Part shown: positions 1 to 8,413 of the stretch, piece after piece
How positions within the stretch are numbered: the first letter of the stretch is position 1
Layout: every line of letters starts with the position of its first letter
Origin: Caballeronia sordidicola
Lineage (GTDB): Bacteria > Pseudomonadota > Gammaproteobacteria > Burkholderiales > Burkholderiaceae
Direction of reading: 5' to 3'
NCBI RefSeq assembly: GCF_000729995.1
Contig: NZ_JNFG01000023.1
Location: forward strand, 1-64,000
DNA length: 64,000 bases
Program-made: the position numbers and the translations under genes
The notes under the pieces: model-generated
What the model saw: the letters and a program-made list of their open reading frames with translations, nothing else
What the model was told of the DNA's origin: nothing
Database searches by the model: none

Positions 1-124
1 CAAAACTGTCCTTCAACACCGCGTGCCGTTTTAAACCAGGAGACAGACAGAATCTCGCTGACACACTCCCGGCTACGACATTTGTACTTTGCTGCCGCTA
101 CGACATCTGTATCTGGCCTCGACA
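1..124. mobile_element. Terminal end of an IS21-like insertion sequence (runs off left edge)
   Basis: Two near-identical blocks, GCTACGACATTTGTAC at about 72-87 and GCTACGACATCTGTAT at about 97-112, are followed by a shorter CTCGACA ending at 124. Read on the minus strand they give the series TGTCGAGG, ATGTCGTAGC, ATGTCGTAGC. Serial copies of a TGTC-containing repeat at the tip are typical of IS21-family ends, which carry several terminal repeats for IstA binding. No istA or istB coding sequence is inside the window, so the element body would lie to the left. I infer the family from the repeat pattern only. Positions 1-60 are non-coding. Confidence 0.45.
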
Positions 125-398
125 TAAGAATCTAGATAATTCAAAGTTAAGCGCTCTTTAATGCAGCCATAAACACAGGACCGGGCACCTATCCGGTCTT
201 TTTTCTCCGCTGTCAGTCGAGCCCATAACATGGGCCGTGGCCGTCCTACGTTTGCAAACCCTTGAACACGAACTGAAGCTCGACGAAATGGGCGTCACAC
301 GCGACCTGGACGAACCGGTCGAGGACCACCGCCGTGAACCCGCAGCAAACGCAGACGCATACGTGATCAATGCGAATGCGCCGGCCTTCCACGAGCGT
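125..398. other. No recognised gene between IS-like end and terminator
   Basis: This stretch has overlapping open frames on both strands with plausible codon use, but none has a recognisable domain or a good ribosome binding site. I call nothing here. Confidence 0.4.
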
Positions 399-423
399 AA
401 AAAAACCCGCCAGCAGCGGGTTT
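399..423 (-). terminator. Rho-independent terminator of the DUF29 gene
   Basis: On the minus strand the stem AAACCCGC / GCGGGTTT (403-410 with 416-423) has a 5-base loop and is followed by a run of seven T residues. It lies 22 bp past the stop codon of the DUF29 gene, the expected place for its intrinsic terminator. Confidence 0.75.
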
Positions 424-444
424 CATGTTGGCAGCGCCGCAGCT

Positions 445-891
445 TCACGCGCCCGGCCAAAAGCGTTCATCCAACGTCTGTTCGATCGTATACGGACACA
501 CATTCGAAAACGTACTTTCAGGCAAGCCCGTTTCCCGCTCAGCCTCAATCTGCGCATAGCCATAAGCCGTCGCAAACGCAGCAGGCAACACCGACGCCAA
601 ACTGGGATTGTCATCCAAATGAGCCGCAACCTTACGCCGCTGCTCAATCACCGTCAGTTGCCAGCTACGCCCCCGAAACGCAGTTTGAAACTGCCATTTC
701 AGCAGACGCGTCAACAGAACCGTCAGGCTATTCACCAGCTCACGCTTTTCACTGCGCCCCATGCTCTCGATCTCTTCTGCAATATGATCAAGATCGGCAT
801 CGGCCAACCGCCCTTCGCGCAACAACGCCGCTTGCTCGTTCGCCCAGCCATAAAAATCCCGCTCATAAAGCGCGTCATGAGTCGCAGCCAT
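445..891 (-). CDS. DUF29 family protein
   Basis: This 148-residue protein belongs to the DUF29 family of unknown function, common in cyanobacteria and proteobacteria. The hallmarks are visible: DFYGWANEQAALLREG near residues 13-28, LDHIAEEIESMG at 34-45, and LLKWQFQ at about 63-69. An upstream in-frame start at 945 exists, but 891 is preferred because the family begins a few residues before DFY.W and a GGGA sequence sits at suitable spacing. It is followed by its own terminator. Family membership is fairly sure; no biochemical role is established, and the neighbours (an IS-like end and a small hypothetical ORF) give no clue. Confidence 0.85.
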   Translation of the reverse strand: MAATHDALYERDFYGWANEQAALLREGRLADADLDHIAEEIESMGRSEKRELVNSLTVLLTRLLKWQFQTAFRGRSWQLTVIEQRRKVAAHLDDNPSLASVLPAAFATAYGYAQIEAERETGLPESTFSNVCPYTIEQTLDERFWPGA

Positions 892-1192
892 CACATCATC
901 CCATTCAGGCTTTCGGTACACGAAAAAAGTATAGCATCCGCTCAAACGGTATTGCCTGGCGCCATCCAGAACACCCCAATGCTATGGCTCCCGAACCGTT
1001 GCGCGCTGCTGAAATCAACCCCGTTTTCATCGACGCGCTACGCGACTGGCTCAAGACTCACCGTGCATAACAACCAGCCGCGCTCAACCCTTAAGGCCTC
1101 TGCGTCTACTATGGGTTTAAGTCGGCTGCTTTGTTGAGAGCCGCCTTTCGCCACCAGGACTGACCCGCCGCCCCCAGCGTTGACAGCCAAAA

Positions 1193-1369
1193 TCATCCTG
1201 ACTCCTGCCGCCAGAACGTTTGGCAACGGTCGAGCGTCGCACCGACCCGCTTCGCCGCCGCAAACGCGATTTTGAGCGCTTCAGCCGGATCGTCCGACAG
1301 AATGTGATCAATGGGCATGCGTTCCGGCACAACCACGCCCGGACATGTCCAGTAGCGCTTTTCATTCAT
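1193..1369 (-). CDS. Small hypothetical protein
   Basis: A 58-residue open frame beginning MNEKRYWTCPG, rich in charged and aromatic residues, ends in an amphipathic stretch (ALKIAFAAAKRVG). Codon use is GC3-rich like its neighbours. The frame extends upstream to 1474, but that part looks unlike a protein start, and 1369 has an AGG-containing sequence upstream. I recognise no family. No membrane segment or signal peptide is visible. It could be a genuine small gene or chance; the compact, composition-balanced sequence favours a real one. Confidence 0.4.
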   Translation of the reverse strand: MNEKRYWTCPGVVVPERMPIDHILSDDPAEALKIAFAAAKRVGATLDRCQTFWRQESG

Positions 1370-1609
1370 CGCCTGTTCCGAAAAGCCTTTCGTGACGTAG
1401 GTCCCAAGTTCAGAAGTCGCGCTTCCGCTAATTAGAAATGTCCGATTCTGTCCCGCCGTCGGCCACACCCGCAAACCATCCTGCAGTTAAAGGGTTGCCA
1501 AGAAAGTGCCGTTATCCCTTGTAGAAGACGGTTTGTCTTCGACAAAAGTTAGCCGCCGCGATCGATACGGTCGGGCCAAGCGACATAAGCAGCAATACCG
1601 GGGGGTACA

Positions 1610-2773
1610 TTGCACCAAGAGAAAGCACCACTATTTCGGGCCGTCGCGCCGGGCGAAGTCGTTTACTCGGAGGGGTTTGCGGGAAACGCCAGCATCTACG
1701 TCATCGCCGAAGGCAAGATCGAGATCTCAACCAGATCCGATGAAAGACGAGTGGTGCTTGCGATCCTGGGGAAAGACGAATGCTTCGGGGAGAGTGCGCT
1801 GTTGCGGTCCGAGCCGCGCGGATCAACCGCTCGCGCCCTGACCTCTTGCCGGCTCATCGTCATCGACCCGACGACGGTCGAAGCAGAGCTTGAGCGCGTA
1901 TCTCCCCTGCTTCGCCACTTGATGCGCAGCCTGATCCGCAGGAGCAAACGAGTCGACGAACTCCTCCCGGCGCACACGAATGCCGATCATTTGCAAGGCA
2001 TCGTCTCCTATGCCAGTTTGCTGAGCCTGATGGCGCGGGCCGACAGTCACGACGCGAGGCGCCATCCGAATCCGGAGAACGTGTCTATCTCGTTCGTCGA
2101 TGCTTTCAAGCAATGTCAGGCCATACTCGGTCATCCTCGCACGCACATCGTGGCAATGCTCAAACGCATGCAGACATTGAACCTTATCGCGTTTGAAACC
2201 GCGCGTGGTCACGATGGTGACGACGTAGCCCCTACTGCCATTGACGACGCCGCCGAGCGGCAGGTCATCGTTTTCGATCCCGTGCGAATCATCGAATCAG
2301 CGCATCGGGTCGCGGACCATAGCCTCGGACTCTCGATCGTGAGCGAACTGGAACAGGCCGGTTTGTCGAACCTCGATGCGCTGATAGGCATCGAAAAACA
2401 ATTGCTGCTCGACAAGCTCTCGCGCGGGAATAACGGCGACCACCCTGTTTCGAAAAAGCCGCCGCGCTCCACCCATGAATATGAGTCGCTCGCCGACATT
2501 GAATTCATCGACGACCGCACGCTCTTCGACACGGTCAGCGCTTTCGACCCCACCGACCTTGCCAAAATGCTTATCGGGGAGACCGATCGCGCTGTCTCCG
2601 AGCGCCTGCTGTGGGTCATGACCCGGGCCCGGCAACACGAGGTGTCGCGGATCATTCGAAGCGACCCTGAGATCGATCCGCTTGAGATAGAACAGATCAA
2701 TCGGAGATTCATCCGCTTGCTGAAGTCCATCAAAACCGGCGCGACAATCCCGCCCGTGCGGTTTTCTATTTGA
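1610..2773 (+). CDS. Cyclic-nucleotide-binding regulator with FliG-C-like tail
   Basis: This protein has 387 residues. Residues 1-115 form a Crp/Fnr-type cNMP-binding beta roll (GEVVYSEG, IYVIAEGKIEIS, GKDECFGESALL). Residues 155-230 look like a divergent winged helix, with a degenerate recognition region near 175-192. Residues 292-377 read like the C-terminal domain of the flagellar switch protein FliG: IEFIDDRTLFDTVSAFD, DLAKMLIGETD, VSERLLWVMT, then a helix pair ending IRLLKSIKTG. The start is TTG at 1610, chosen because a GGGGGG run lies just upstream; no ATG fits as well. Signal binding by the N-domain is family knowledge. The tail assignment is my reading by pattern and has not been searched. 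No flagellar genes are nearby. Confidence 0.75.
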   Translation: MHQEKAPLFRAVAPGEVVYSEGFAGNASIYVIAEGKIEISTRSDERRVVLAILGKDECFGESALLRSEPRGSTARALTSCRLIVIDPTTVEAELERVSPLLRHLMRSLIRRSKRVDELLPAHTNADHLQGIVSYASLLSLMARADSHDARRHPNPENVSISFVDAFKQCQAILGHPRTHIVAMLKRMQTLNLIAFETARGHDGDDVAPTAIDDAAERQVIVFDPVRIIESAHRVADHSLGLSIVSELEQAGLSNLDALIGIEKQLLLDKLSRGNNGDHPVSKKPPRSTHEYESLADIEFIDDRTLFDTVSAFDPTDLAKMLIGETDRAVSERLLWVMTRARQHEVSRIIRSDPEIDPLEIEQINRRFIRLLKSIKTGATIPPVRFSI

Positions 2774-3113
2774 ACCTCACGCGTCGGTTGGATGCATTGG
2801 CAAAGGGGCAAACAGTGCCCTGTTGCTGCAGCAGATCACCGTCGGGCTAAAGAATCCCTGAAATATGACGTACTACATGAGGGTTGCGCCGAATCGACGG
2901 CCAAATCATCTACGCGTTAAGGAAAAACCGCCGCTCCCAGAACTATGGACTGTCGGCTATCGCGTGGACGTCGCTGTCGAATCCTGGATAGATAGCTGGT
3001 TCGAAGCTGGGCTGACGTTGATCCCCGTAGAAACGGATCGAGATCATTCCCGCCGATGTCCGTTGCTATCGTCATTCAGGACAAGCGCAGCGAGGTACTA
3101 ACGGAACACATTC
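2774..3113. other. Intergenic, nothing supported
   Basis: A 340-bp gap before the GGDEF-EAL gene. One 78-codon open frame (2865-3101) has no ribosome binding site and unnatural composition, so I do not call it. No hairpin or repeat stands out. Confidence 0.5.
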
Positions 3114-5600
3114 ATGCGCGTTAAACATGTGCCCCCTAGCAATGCCAATCAGGTCATCCGGCTTTTGTGGCCGTTTCTGGCCGTCATCTTCATTCTCGTC
3201 ACCCTGGCGGTGGTGAGCATCGACATCATGTCGTCGTTGCGTGCCTACATCGGTGCCGAGAGCGTTTGGTCAAAGGGCGAGAAAGACGCGACGTTTTTCT
3301 TGCACCTGTATGCAGAAAACGGCGACGAAGTGCTGTACCAGCGGCACGTCGAGGCGATGGAGGGTCTCCGGCACTTGAGGCTGGCTCGTGACATTCTTGA
3401 CCGTCCGCAGACCGATATGCACCTGGCGCAGGACGAACTGGTCATGGGCGGCTTTGCCCGGTCGGACGTGGTGGGCGCCGCATGGGTGTATCGCATCTTT
3501 CGCCATGTCAGCTACCTCCAGGATGCAATGGACCTCTGGAAGCGTAGCGACGTCTACATGGACAAGCTGCAACAGGTCGCCGTTCGGCTTCACCGCCGGT
3601 TTTCTGACCGGCCGAGAGCTGATGCGGGACTCGTAGATCCGCAAGAAGAAATTTTTCAGATCAACGAAAAGGTTGCGCCGCTCTCCTGGGGCTTTTCTTC
3701 TGTATTGAGTTCGACGTTTCGCAAGGTCGCTTTCCTGCTGTTGATGGTCGACCTTGCGGCCGCGTCCGTGTTGATGCTGCTCACCGTCTGGCATGTCCGC
3801 CGGCTGGTGGTTCAGCGCAAGCTTACCGAGAGGGCTTTGCGACGCAGCGAAGCACGAGCCAAGGCCACGCTGGGTTCGATCGGAGAGGCGGTGATTGCGA
3901 CAAGTCTGTCAGGAGAAGTTGAGTTCATCAACCCCGCAGCGGAACGCATCCTTTGCACGACGAGCGCAACCTGTCTGGGGCGACCGTTTTCCGATGCTTT
4001 TTCCCTGCTGTACGAACACTCGCGCGAGCCGGAGGACATGCTCGCCAAGCTCGCTAGCGACGGCTTGCTGGGGGACCATCTCGACGACCAGTTCGTTGAG
4101 ATGATCCTGGTCTCTCGCAGCGGTGTCGAAGTCAATGTCAGGGCCGTGGTGTCGCGCATCACCGGATCGCCTTTTTACCTGAGTGACGTGGACGGTTCAG
4201 ACGACGGACATCATGGTTACGTGATCATCCTGCGAAACATGACACGCGAGAAAGAGTACATACGAAGTCTCGCGTGGCAAGCATCACACGATAGCCTTAC
4301 CGATCTGGTCAATCGCTCGGAGTTCGAACGACAGCTCGCCGCTTCGCTCGCCGGCGCGAGGCGCCTTGACGCCGCGGTTTGTGACGTGTTGCTGGTGTTT
4401 GATCTCGACCGCTTCAAGATCGTCAACGACACCTGCGGTCATGCTGCGGGCGATGGCATGCTTCGCGCAATCTCGACTCATCTGTCGGCAATCTTCCGTG
4501 CCGGCGATACTTTTGGGCGGCTGGGCGGTGATGAATTCGGTGCGTTGCTGAAAGGGTACGATCGGGCCCAGGCCATGACGTTGGCCGACAAGCTTTTGCA
4601 CTCGGCGAATACCTTCTGTTATCAATGGGAAGCACAGCAGTTCAAGACGAGCCTGAGCATCGGGCTTCTGGTTCTGGACGAGCCGGGTATCACCGCAGAA
4701 TCGGCGATGCACCTGACTGATATTGCTTGCTTCGTTGCCAAGGAGCGAGGCAGAGATCGCGTTCAAGAGGCTGACCTGAATGATAGCGACCTCGTCACTC
4801 ACGCGAACGAAGTGTCCTGGGCGCGACGTCTGAAGCATGCACTCGAACATGACCTGTTCTGCCTCTATGCGCAACCGATTCGTACCCTTCGCACGGGAGA
4901 TCAGCAGGCGGGTGGCCTGAACAAGGTCGAATTGCTGCTGCGCATGATCGACGCGCAGGGTGGGCCGGCCATCACCCCCGACAAGTTCATACCTGCTGCC
5001 GAACGCTACGGCCTGATGACCACTATAGATCGTTGGGTCGTGCGCACAGCGTTACGTACGCTCTCACGCACCCCGGTCAAGCAATATAGCGAGTACGCAA
5101 TCAACCTTTCGGGGGCTTCTGTCGGCGACTCACGTTTCTTGCACTACGTTGTCGAACAGATCAGGGAGTATGGTATTGCGCCCCACTTGTTGTGCTTCGA
5201 AATCACCGAGACAGCGGCAATCAGCAACCTCCTGTCCGCTGTGCACTTCATGAATGAGCTGAGTATTCTGGGTTGCCATTTTGCGTTGGACGATTTCGGC
5301 GCCGGCATGTCGTCGTTCGGCTATCTGAAACATCTGCCGGTCGACTATCTGAAGATCGACGGCGCCTTCGTCAAAAATCTGCCCCAGGACACGGTCAGTC
5401 AGGAGATGGTCATCGCGATCAATGACATTGGGCATTCATTAGGATGTCAAACTATTGCAGAATATGTTGAAAATGCCGAGATTGTAAAATTGCTCAAGTC
5501 GTATGGTGTCGATTATGCGCAAGGTTATTTTATTGGGCGCCCCGCTCCCTGGGCCGAGCCACAGCGCTTGCATTCGGCTGAGCCGACACTGCTCACATGA
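3114..5600 (+). CDS. Membrane PAS-GGDEF-EAL c-di-GMP enzyme
   Basis: An 828-residue inner-membrane protein for making and/or degrading cyclic di-GMP. There is a TM helix at about 17-39, a mainly helical periplasmic sensor region to about 200, a second TM at about 203-226, a PAS domain at about 245-375, GGDEF (471-475) and EAL. GGDEF is intact, and an RxxD inhibitory site (RAGD) lies five residues before it. The EAL signature reads ELLLR at 606, a variant, but the other phosphodiesterase residues are present: NLSG, EITE, DDFGAG, LKIDG, AEYVE, AQGY. It could therefore be bifunctional; which activity dominates cannot be told. A weak GGAAC precedes the ATG. The gene stands alone, upstream of the heme-oxygenase-like gene. 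Confidence 0.93.
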   Translation: MRVKHVPPSNANQVIRLLWPFLAVIFILVTLAVVSIDIMSSLRAYIGAESVWSKGEKDATFFLHLYAENGDEVLYQRHVEAMEGLRHLRLARDILDRPQTDMHLAQDELVMGGFARSDVVGAAWVYRIFRHVSYLQDAMDLWKRSDVYMDKLQQVAVRLHRRFSDRPRADAGLVDPQEEIFQINEKVAPLSWGFSSVLSSTFRKVAFLLLMVDLAAASVLMLLTVWHVRRLVVQRKLTERALRRSEARAKATLGSIGEAVIATSLSGEVEFINPAAERILCTTSATCLGRPFSDAFSLLYEHSREPEDMLAKLASDGLLGDHLDDQFVEMILVSRSGVEVNVRAVVSRITGSPFYLSDVDGSDDGHHGYVIILRNMTREKEYIRSLAWQASHDSLTDLVNRSEFERQLAASLAGARRLDAAVCDVLLVFDLDRFKIVNDTCGHAAGDGMLRAISTHLSAIFRAGDTFGRLGGDEFGALLKGYDRAQAMTLADKLLHSANTFCYQWEAQQFKTSLSIGLLVLDEPGITAESAMHLTDIACFVAKERGRDRVQEADLNDSDLVTHANEVSWARRLKHALEHDLFCLYAQPIRTLRTGDQQAGGLNKVELLLRMIDAQGGPAITPDKFIPAAERYGLMTTIDRWVVRTALRTLSRTPVKQYSEYAINLSGASVGDSRFLHYVVEQIREYGIAPHLLCFEITETAAISNLLSAVHFMNELSILGCHFALDDFGAGMSSFGYLKHLPVDYLKIDGAFVKNLPQDTVSQEMVIAINDIGHSLGCQTIAEYVENAEIVKLLKSYGVDYAQGYFIGRPAPWAEPQRLHSAEPTLLT

Positions 5601-5649
5601 CCGAATATAATTCCTCTTCCGGACGTGGTTCCGATTAGCCGGATTCTTT

Positions 5650-5693
5650 ATTGTCTGAACAATAAACTCTTATTATTTTTTGTCTGAACAATA
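5650..5693. promoter_or_regulatory. Duplicated operator-like repeat upstream of the heme-oxygenase-like gene
   Basis: The 14-mer TTGTCTGAACAATA occurs at 5651-5664 and again, identically, at 5680-5693, so the copies are 29 bp apart (close to three helical turns). Each has inverted arms TTGT and ACAA. They sit in an A/T-rich tract that contrasts with the GC-rich surroundings, about 150-190 bp before the start codon at 5844. The arrangement suggests cooperative binding by a dimeric regulator; the regulator is unknown. Confidence 0.5.
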
Positions 5694-5843
5694 TTGATTT
5701 ATTATTTTTTTAAAGAATGTTTGCGTTTTCATAATACTGATACATTATCTCTGCAAAGCTTGCATCGTCTATCCACCCGGATATCCGACTTCGCCCGGGG
5801 GCGTGGTCGAAAAATGTGAGCCCCTCCAGAGAGAGATGAACCT

Positions 5844-6653
5844 ATGAGCACTGAATTTATCCGATCCGGCGAGTTGAAAGACATCAAAAGTTATCCGGAA
5901 TGGTTGCAGAACGTAGTCGCAGACTGCGAAGAACAAAAGTCACTTGCACTTGGCCATCCATTCTGCAAAGCGATGAAAGACGCAACGCTGGACATTGAAA
6001 GCACGCATCGCTTCCTGGCTGGTTTTTTTCCAGTGATCGAGCAGTTCCCGCAGTTCATGGCGTCGAACTTGATGAAAGCCCGGTTTGGCACATCGCGGGG
6101 CGAAACCATGGCTCGTTCCTATCTCATCCAGAACATTCGCGTCGAAAACATGCACGCGAAGCATTGGCTTCAGTGGGCGTCGGCTTCAGGCCTCACCATG
6201 CACGAAGTTATGCATAAGGAAGTGCCGAGCGAAATGCACGCGCTTGCGCATTGGTGCGGGCACGTCAGCGCGATCGACGACCTCGCGGTAGCCATGGCTG
6301 CCACGAACTATGCTGTCGAGGGTGCAACGGGCGAGTTCTCCTGCATGGTTTGCTCGGAAGATACTTACGCGCTCACATTCCCCGAACCGATCCGCAAATC
6401 GGCCATGCGCTGGCTTCACGTGCACGCGCATTACGATGACGAGCATCCGTGGGCGGCGCTCGACATTATCGCAACGCTGCTTGGGACCAATCCTTCGCCG
6501 GAATCGATCATCAAGGTACGCAATGCGATTCGCAAGAGTTACGACTATCTGCGCATGACGCTCGACTACGCCTATCGCGAACCCGCCAAAAAAGCGGTGG
6601 CAAAGCAGGCGAACAACTGGCTGCAGGTTTCTTCGACGCCTGAAACTGTCTGA
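5844..6653 (+). CDS. Heme-oxygenase-like (TenA/PqqC fold) iron-containing redox enzyme
   Basis: A 269-residue soluble protein of the all-helical heme-oxygenase-like superfamily, in bacteria often annotated as iron-containing redox enzyme or TenA/PqqC-like. Metal-ligand-type residues appear in helices: HRFLAGFFPVIEQFP, NMHAKHWLQWA, TNYAVEGATGEFS and HAHYDDEHPWAALDII. That Glu/His/Asp spacing fits the diiron oxidase branch of the fold rather than heme binding. The substrate cannot be told. It lies in a single-gene unit: an A/T-rich promoter region with two repeats upstream, AGAGAG before the ATG, and a perfect hairpin downstream. The preceding gene is a c-di-GMP enzyme, but the 243-bp gap argues against an operon. 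Confidence 0.8.
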   Translation: MSTEFIRSGELKDIKSYPEWLQNVVADCEEQKSLALGHPFCKAMKDATLDIESTHRFLAGFFPVIEQFPQFMASNLMKARFGTSRGETMARSYLIQNIRVENMHAKHWLQWASASGLTMHEVMHKEVPSEMHALAHWCGHVSAIDDLAVAMAATNYAVEGATGEFSCMVCSEDTYALTFPEPIRKSAMRWLHVHAHYDDEHPWAALDIIATLLGTNPSPESIIKVRNAIRKSYDYLRMTLDYAYREPAKKAVAKQANNWLQVSSTPETV

Positions 6654-6671
6654 TAACCTTCGTGGGCATGG

Positions 6672-6700
6672 CTCTTGCCAATTAACGCAATTGGCAAGAG
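6672..6700 (+). terminator. Hairpin terminator after the heme-oxygenase-like gene
   Basis: A perfect 12-bp stem, CTCTTGCCAATT with AATTGGCAAGAG, has the loop AACGC and lies 18 bp after the stop codon. The tail is TCCTAATCCTT rather than a pure T-run, so it is a somewhat atypical intrinsic terminator. Confidence 0.6.
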
Positions 6701-6724
6701 TCCTAATCCTTCGAGGGAGTCGAG

Positions 6725-6796
6725 ATGGCGAATAGCCCGTCGCGACACCGGATCCCGGTGGAACTGAGCAATCGCTTAGCGAGTTCGTTGCAGTAA
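6725..6796 (+). CDS. Candidate 23-residue microprotein
   Basis: ATG at 6725 opens a frame of 23 codons (MANSPSRHRIPVELSNRLAS and three more residues, then TAA), preceded by GAGGGAG at good spacing. It is short, basic and polar, with a possible small amphipathic helix. It follows the hairpin of the previous gene, so it would need its own promoter. There is no family evidence; the ribosome binding site is the only support. Confidence 0.25.
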   Translation: MANSPSRHRIPVELSNRLASSLQ

Positions 6797-6815
6797 TTTT
6801 TTATCGACGAGTGTC

Positions 6816-6859
6816 GAAGCGGGCGCGCTCAGCGCTCAATAGCACAGCCGGCCCGCTTC
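6816..6859 (-). terminator. Stem-loop downstream of the AtoE-type transporter
   Basis: On the minus strand GAAGCGGGC (6851-6859) pairs with GCCCGCTTC (6816-6824) around a long loop that itself contains AGCGCTGAGCGC. It lies just after the transporter's stop codon. There is no immediate T-run; a run of six T/A pairs comes about 20 bp further on. It is probably a transcription stop, but weaker in form. Confidence 0.4.
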
Positions 6860-6880
6860 AATCGTGCGGTCACGCGCAGA

Positions 6881-8302
6881 TCACGGAATCAGCCAAAGCG
6901 CGGCGGCGTAAATCACCAGCGACACAACAAAAGTGACGGCCGTGTACCCCATCACGCGCTGGATCCGTATCCCCGCGATCGCAACAACCGGTACCGCCCA
7001 GAACGGCTGCAGCATGTTCGAGACGTTTTCCGCCATGGCGACAGCCATGGCCGTGCGCGGAACCGATGCATGCAGACTGAGCGCAGCGGGCAGGACGAAT
7101 GGCCCCTGCACCGCCCAATGCCCGCCCGCGCTCGGAATCAGCAACGTGATAATCAGCGAGCTCAGGAAACTCAACACCGGCAGCGTCACAGGCGTCGCAA
7201 TTGCCACGAAGGTCTTGGCGATCATCGACGCCAGGCCCGTGCCAGTCATGATTCCCATGATGCCGCCGTAGACCGGGTATTGAAGAAGCATCGAGCCGGT
7301 TTGCCGGGCGGCACGACGGATGGCGTCCGCATAAGCGATCGGCGTGCGTTGCAAGGCCAGGCCCGCGAGCAGGAAGATAAGGATCGTAGTATTGATGTCG
7401 AGTTCGAAGCCCTTGGTGTACCACGTCATCGCGAGGTAACCCACCCCTAGTGCCAACAGGAACAGGGTGCCGAGCGGCGAGTTTTCGGCGCGGGCTGCAA
7501 ATGACAACGATGACCCCGACGACGCAGCGCGCGCATGAGGATCGGCCTCGCTTGCGGCGCCTGAAGCGGTGCCTGAAGCGTCGCCGCTCGGCGCGTCGAT
7601 GAACGCAACAACGTGCTCCTGCTTCGGATGCATCCAGATAAAAATCACCGTCATGACGATAACCACCAGCACCGTCGGGATGAAGACAAACGGCGCAAAA
7701 ACTGTCTCACTCAAGGGCACCACCTGCCCGGTCGCTTTTTCCACGAGATTCAACGCATTGCCGTGAGACGCCTGGGACAATGCGATCGAACTCGATAACC
7801 CGCTATTGCACACCGACCACGCAGAGTAGCTACCCGCGACGAGCCATGCGAAATCCACCTTTACCCGCCGCGCGATTTCACGCGACAGCAACGCGCCGAC
7901 GACCAGGCCAAGCCCCCAGTTAAGCCACGCTGCAACCGCCACGATTGGAAATACAATCAGCGCGGCGCGGGTCGGTGTGTCCGCCTTCGTTGCCAGGGTA
8001 CGCAAGCCTCGCTGAACGATGGGGGCGTCGGCAATGGCATATCCCGTTGCGAGAATCAGGATCATCTGCAACGCGAACGCGAGGATGTTGAACGTGCCTG
8101 AATACCATGACGCGAGCACGACCGGTATCGAGCCATGCGGCGCGAACGCGACAGCCATCACGCTGACGATAAACGTCAGTCCTATCGATAGGACAAAAGG
8201 GTCCGGCATGACCCGCTCAAACACATAGACAAGGCTGGCTACAACGCCTCGCGGGCGGTCGGCCGGATCGATAGGGGCCGAAGGATTGTCTCTGGTGCTC
8301 AT
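6881..8302 (-). CDS. Short-chain fatty acid transporter, AtoE family
   Basis: A 473-residue inner-membrane transporter of the AtoE/short-chain fatty acid uptake family. Family features are PDPFVLSIGLT near residue 36, the GYAIADAP region, LNWGLGLVVGALL, a conserved NSGLSSSIALS loop, and a C-terminal half with MQPFWA-like LQPFWAVPVV. About twelve hydrophobic segments are separated by a polar Ala/Ser-rich central loop (about 245-280). The longer frame starts at 8380, but ATG 8302 (MSTRDNPSAP) is preferred: GAGG and AGAG lie upstream, and the extra N-terminus is basic and unlike the family. Expected substrates are butyrate or acetoacetate; no thiolase or CoA-transferase genes are adjacent, so the substrate is open. 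Confidence 0.88.
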   Translation of the reverse strand: MSTRDNPSAPIDPADRPRGVVASLVYVFERVMPDPFVLSIGLTFIVSVMAVAFAPHGSIPVVLASWYSGTFNILAFALQMILILATGYAIADAPIVQRGLRTLATKADTPTRAALIVFPIVAVAAWLNWGLGLVVGALLSREIARRVKVDFAWLVAGSYSAWSVCNSGLSSSIALSQASHGNALNLVEKATGQVVPLSETVFAPFVFIPTVLVVIVMTVIFIWMHPKQEHVVAFIDAPSGDASGTASGAASEADPHARAASSGSSLSFAARAENSPLGTLFLLALGVGYLAMTWYTKGFELDINTTILIFLLAGLALQRTPIAYADAIRRAARQTGSMLLQYPVYGGIMGIMTGTGLASMIAKTFVAIATPVTLPVLSFLSSLIITLLIPSAGGHWAVQGPFVLPAALSLHASVPRTAMAVAMAENVSNMLQPFWAVPVVAIAGIRIQRVMGYTAVTFVVSLVIYAAALWLIP

Positions 8303-8413
8303 GATCTCTGATTTCCTCACCACCTGGAGTTCGCCCCTCCCGCTTCCCTGCCCGCAACGCTTGACGCTTTTGCGGACCATGGCCCAGGCTGAGCTTGTTG
8401 CCTTGCTGGCGGC

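Noticed and set aside
237..1137. Two long overlapping plus-strand frames across the DUF29 gene
   Set aside because: Both run antisense to a recognised protein and its terminator; composition is unnatural and no ribosome site precedes them.
2865..3101. 78-codon frame before the GGDEF-EAL gene
   Set aside because: No ribosome site, no family, composition like random GC-rich DNA.
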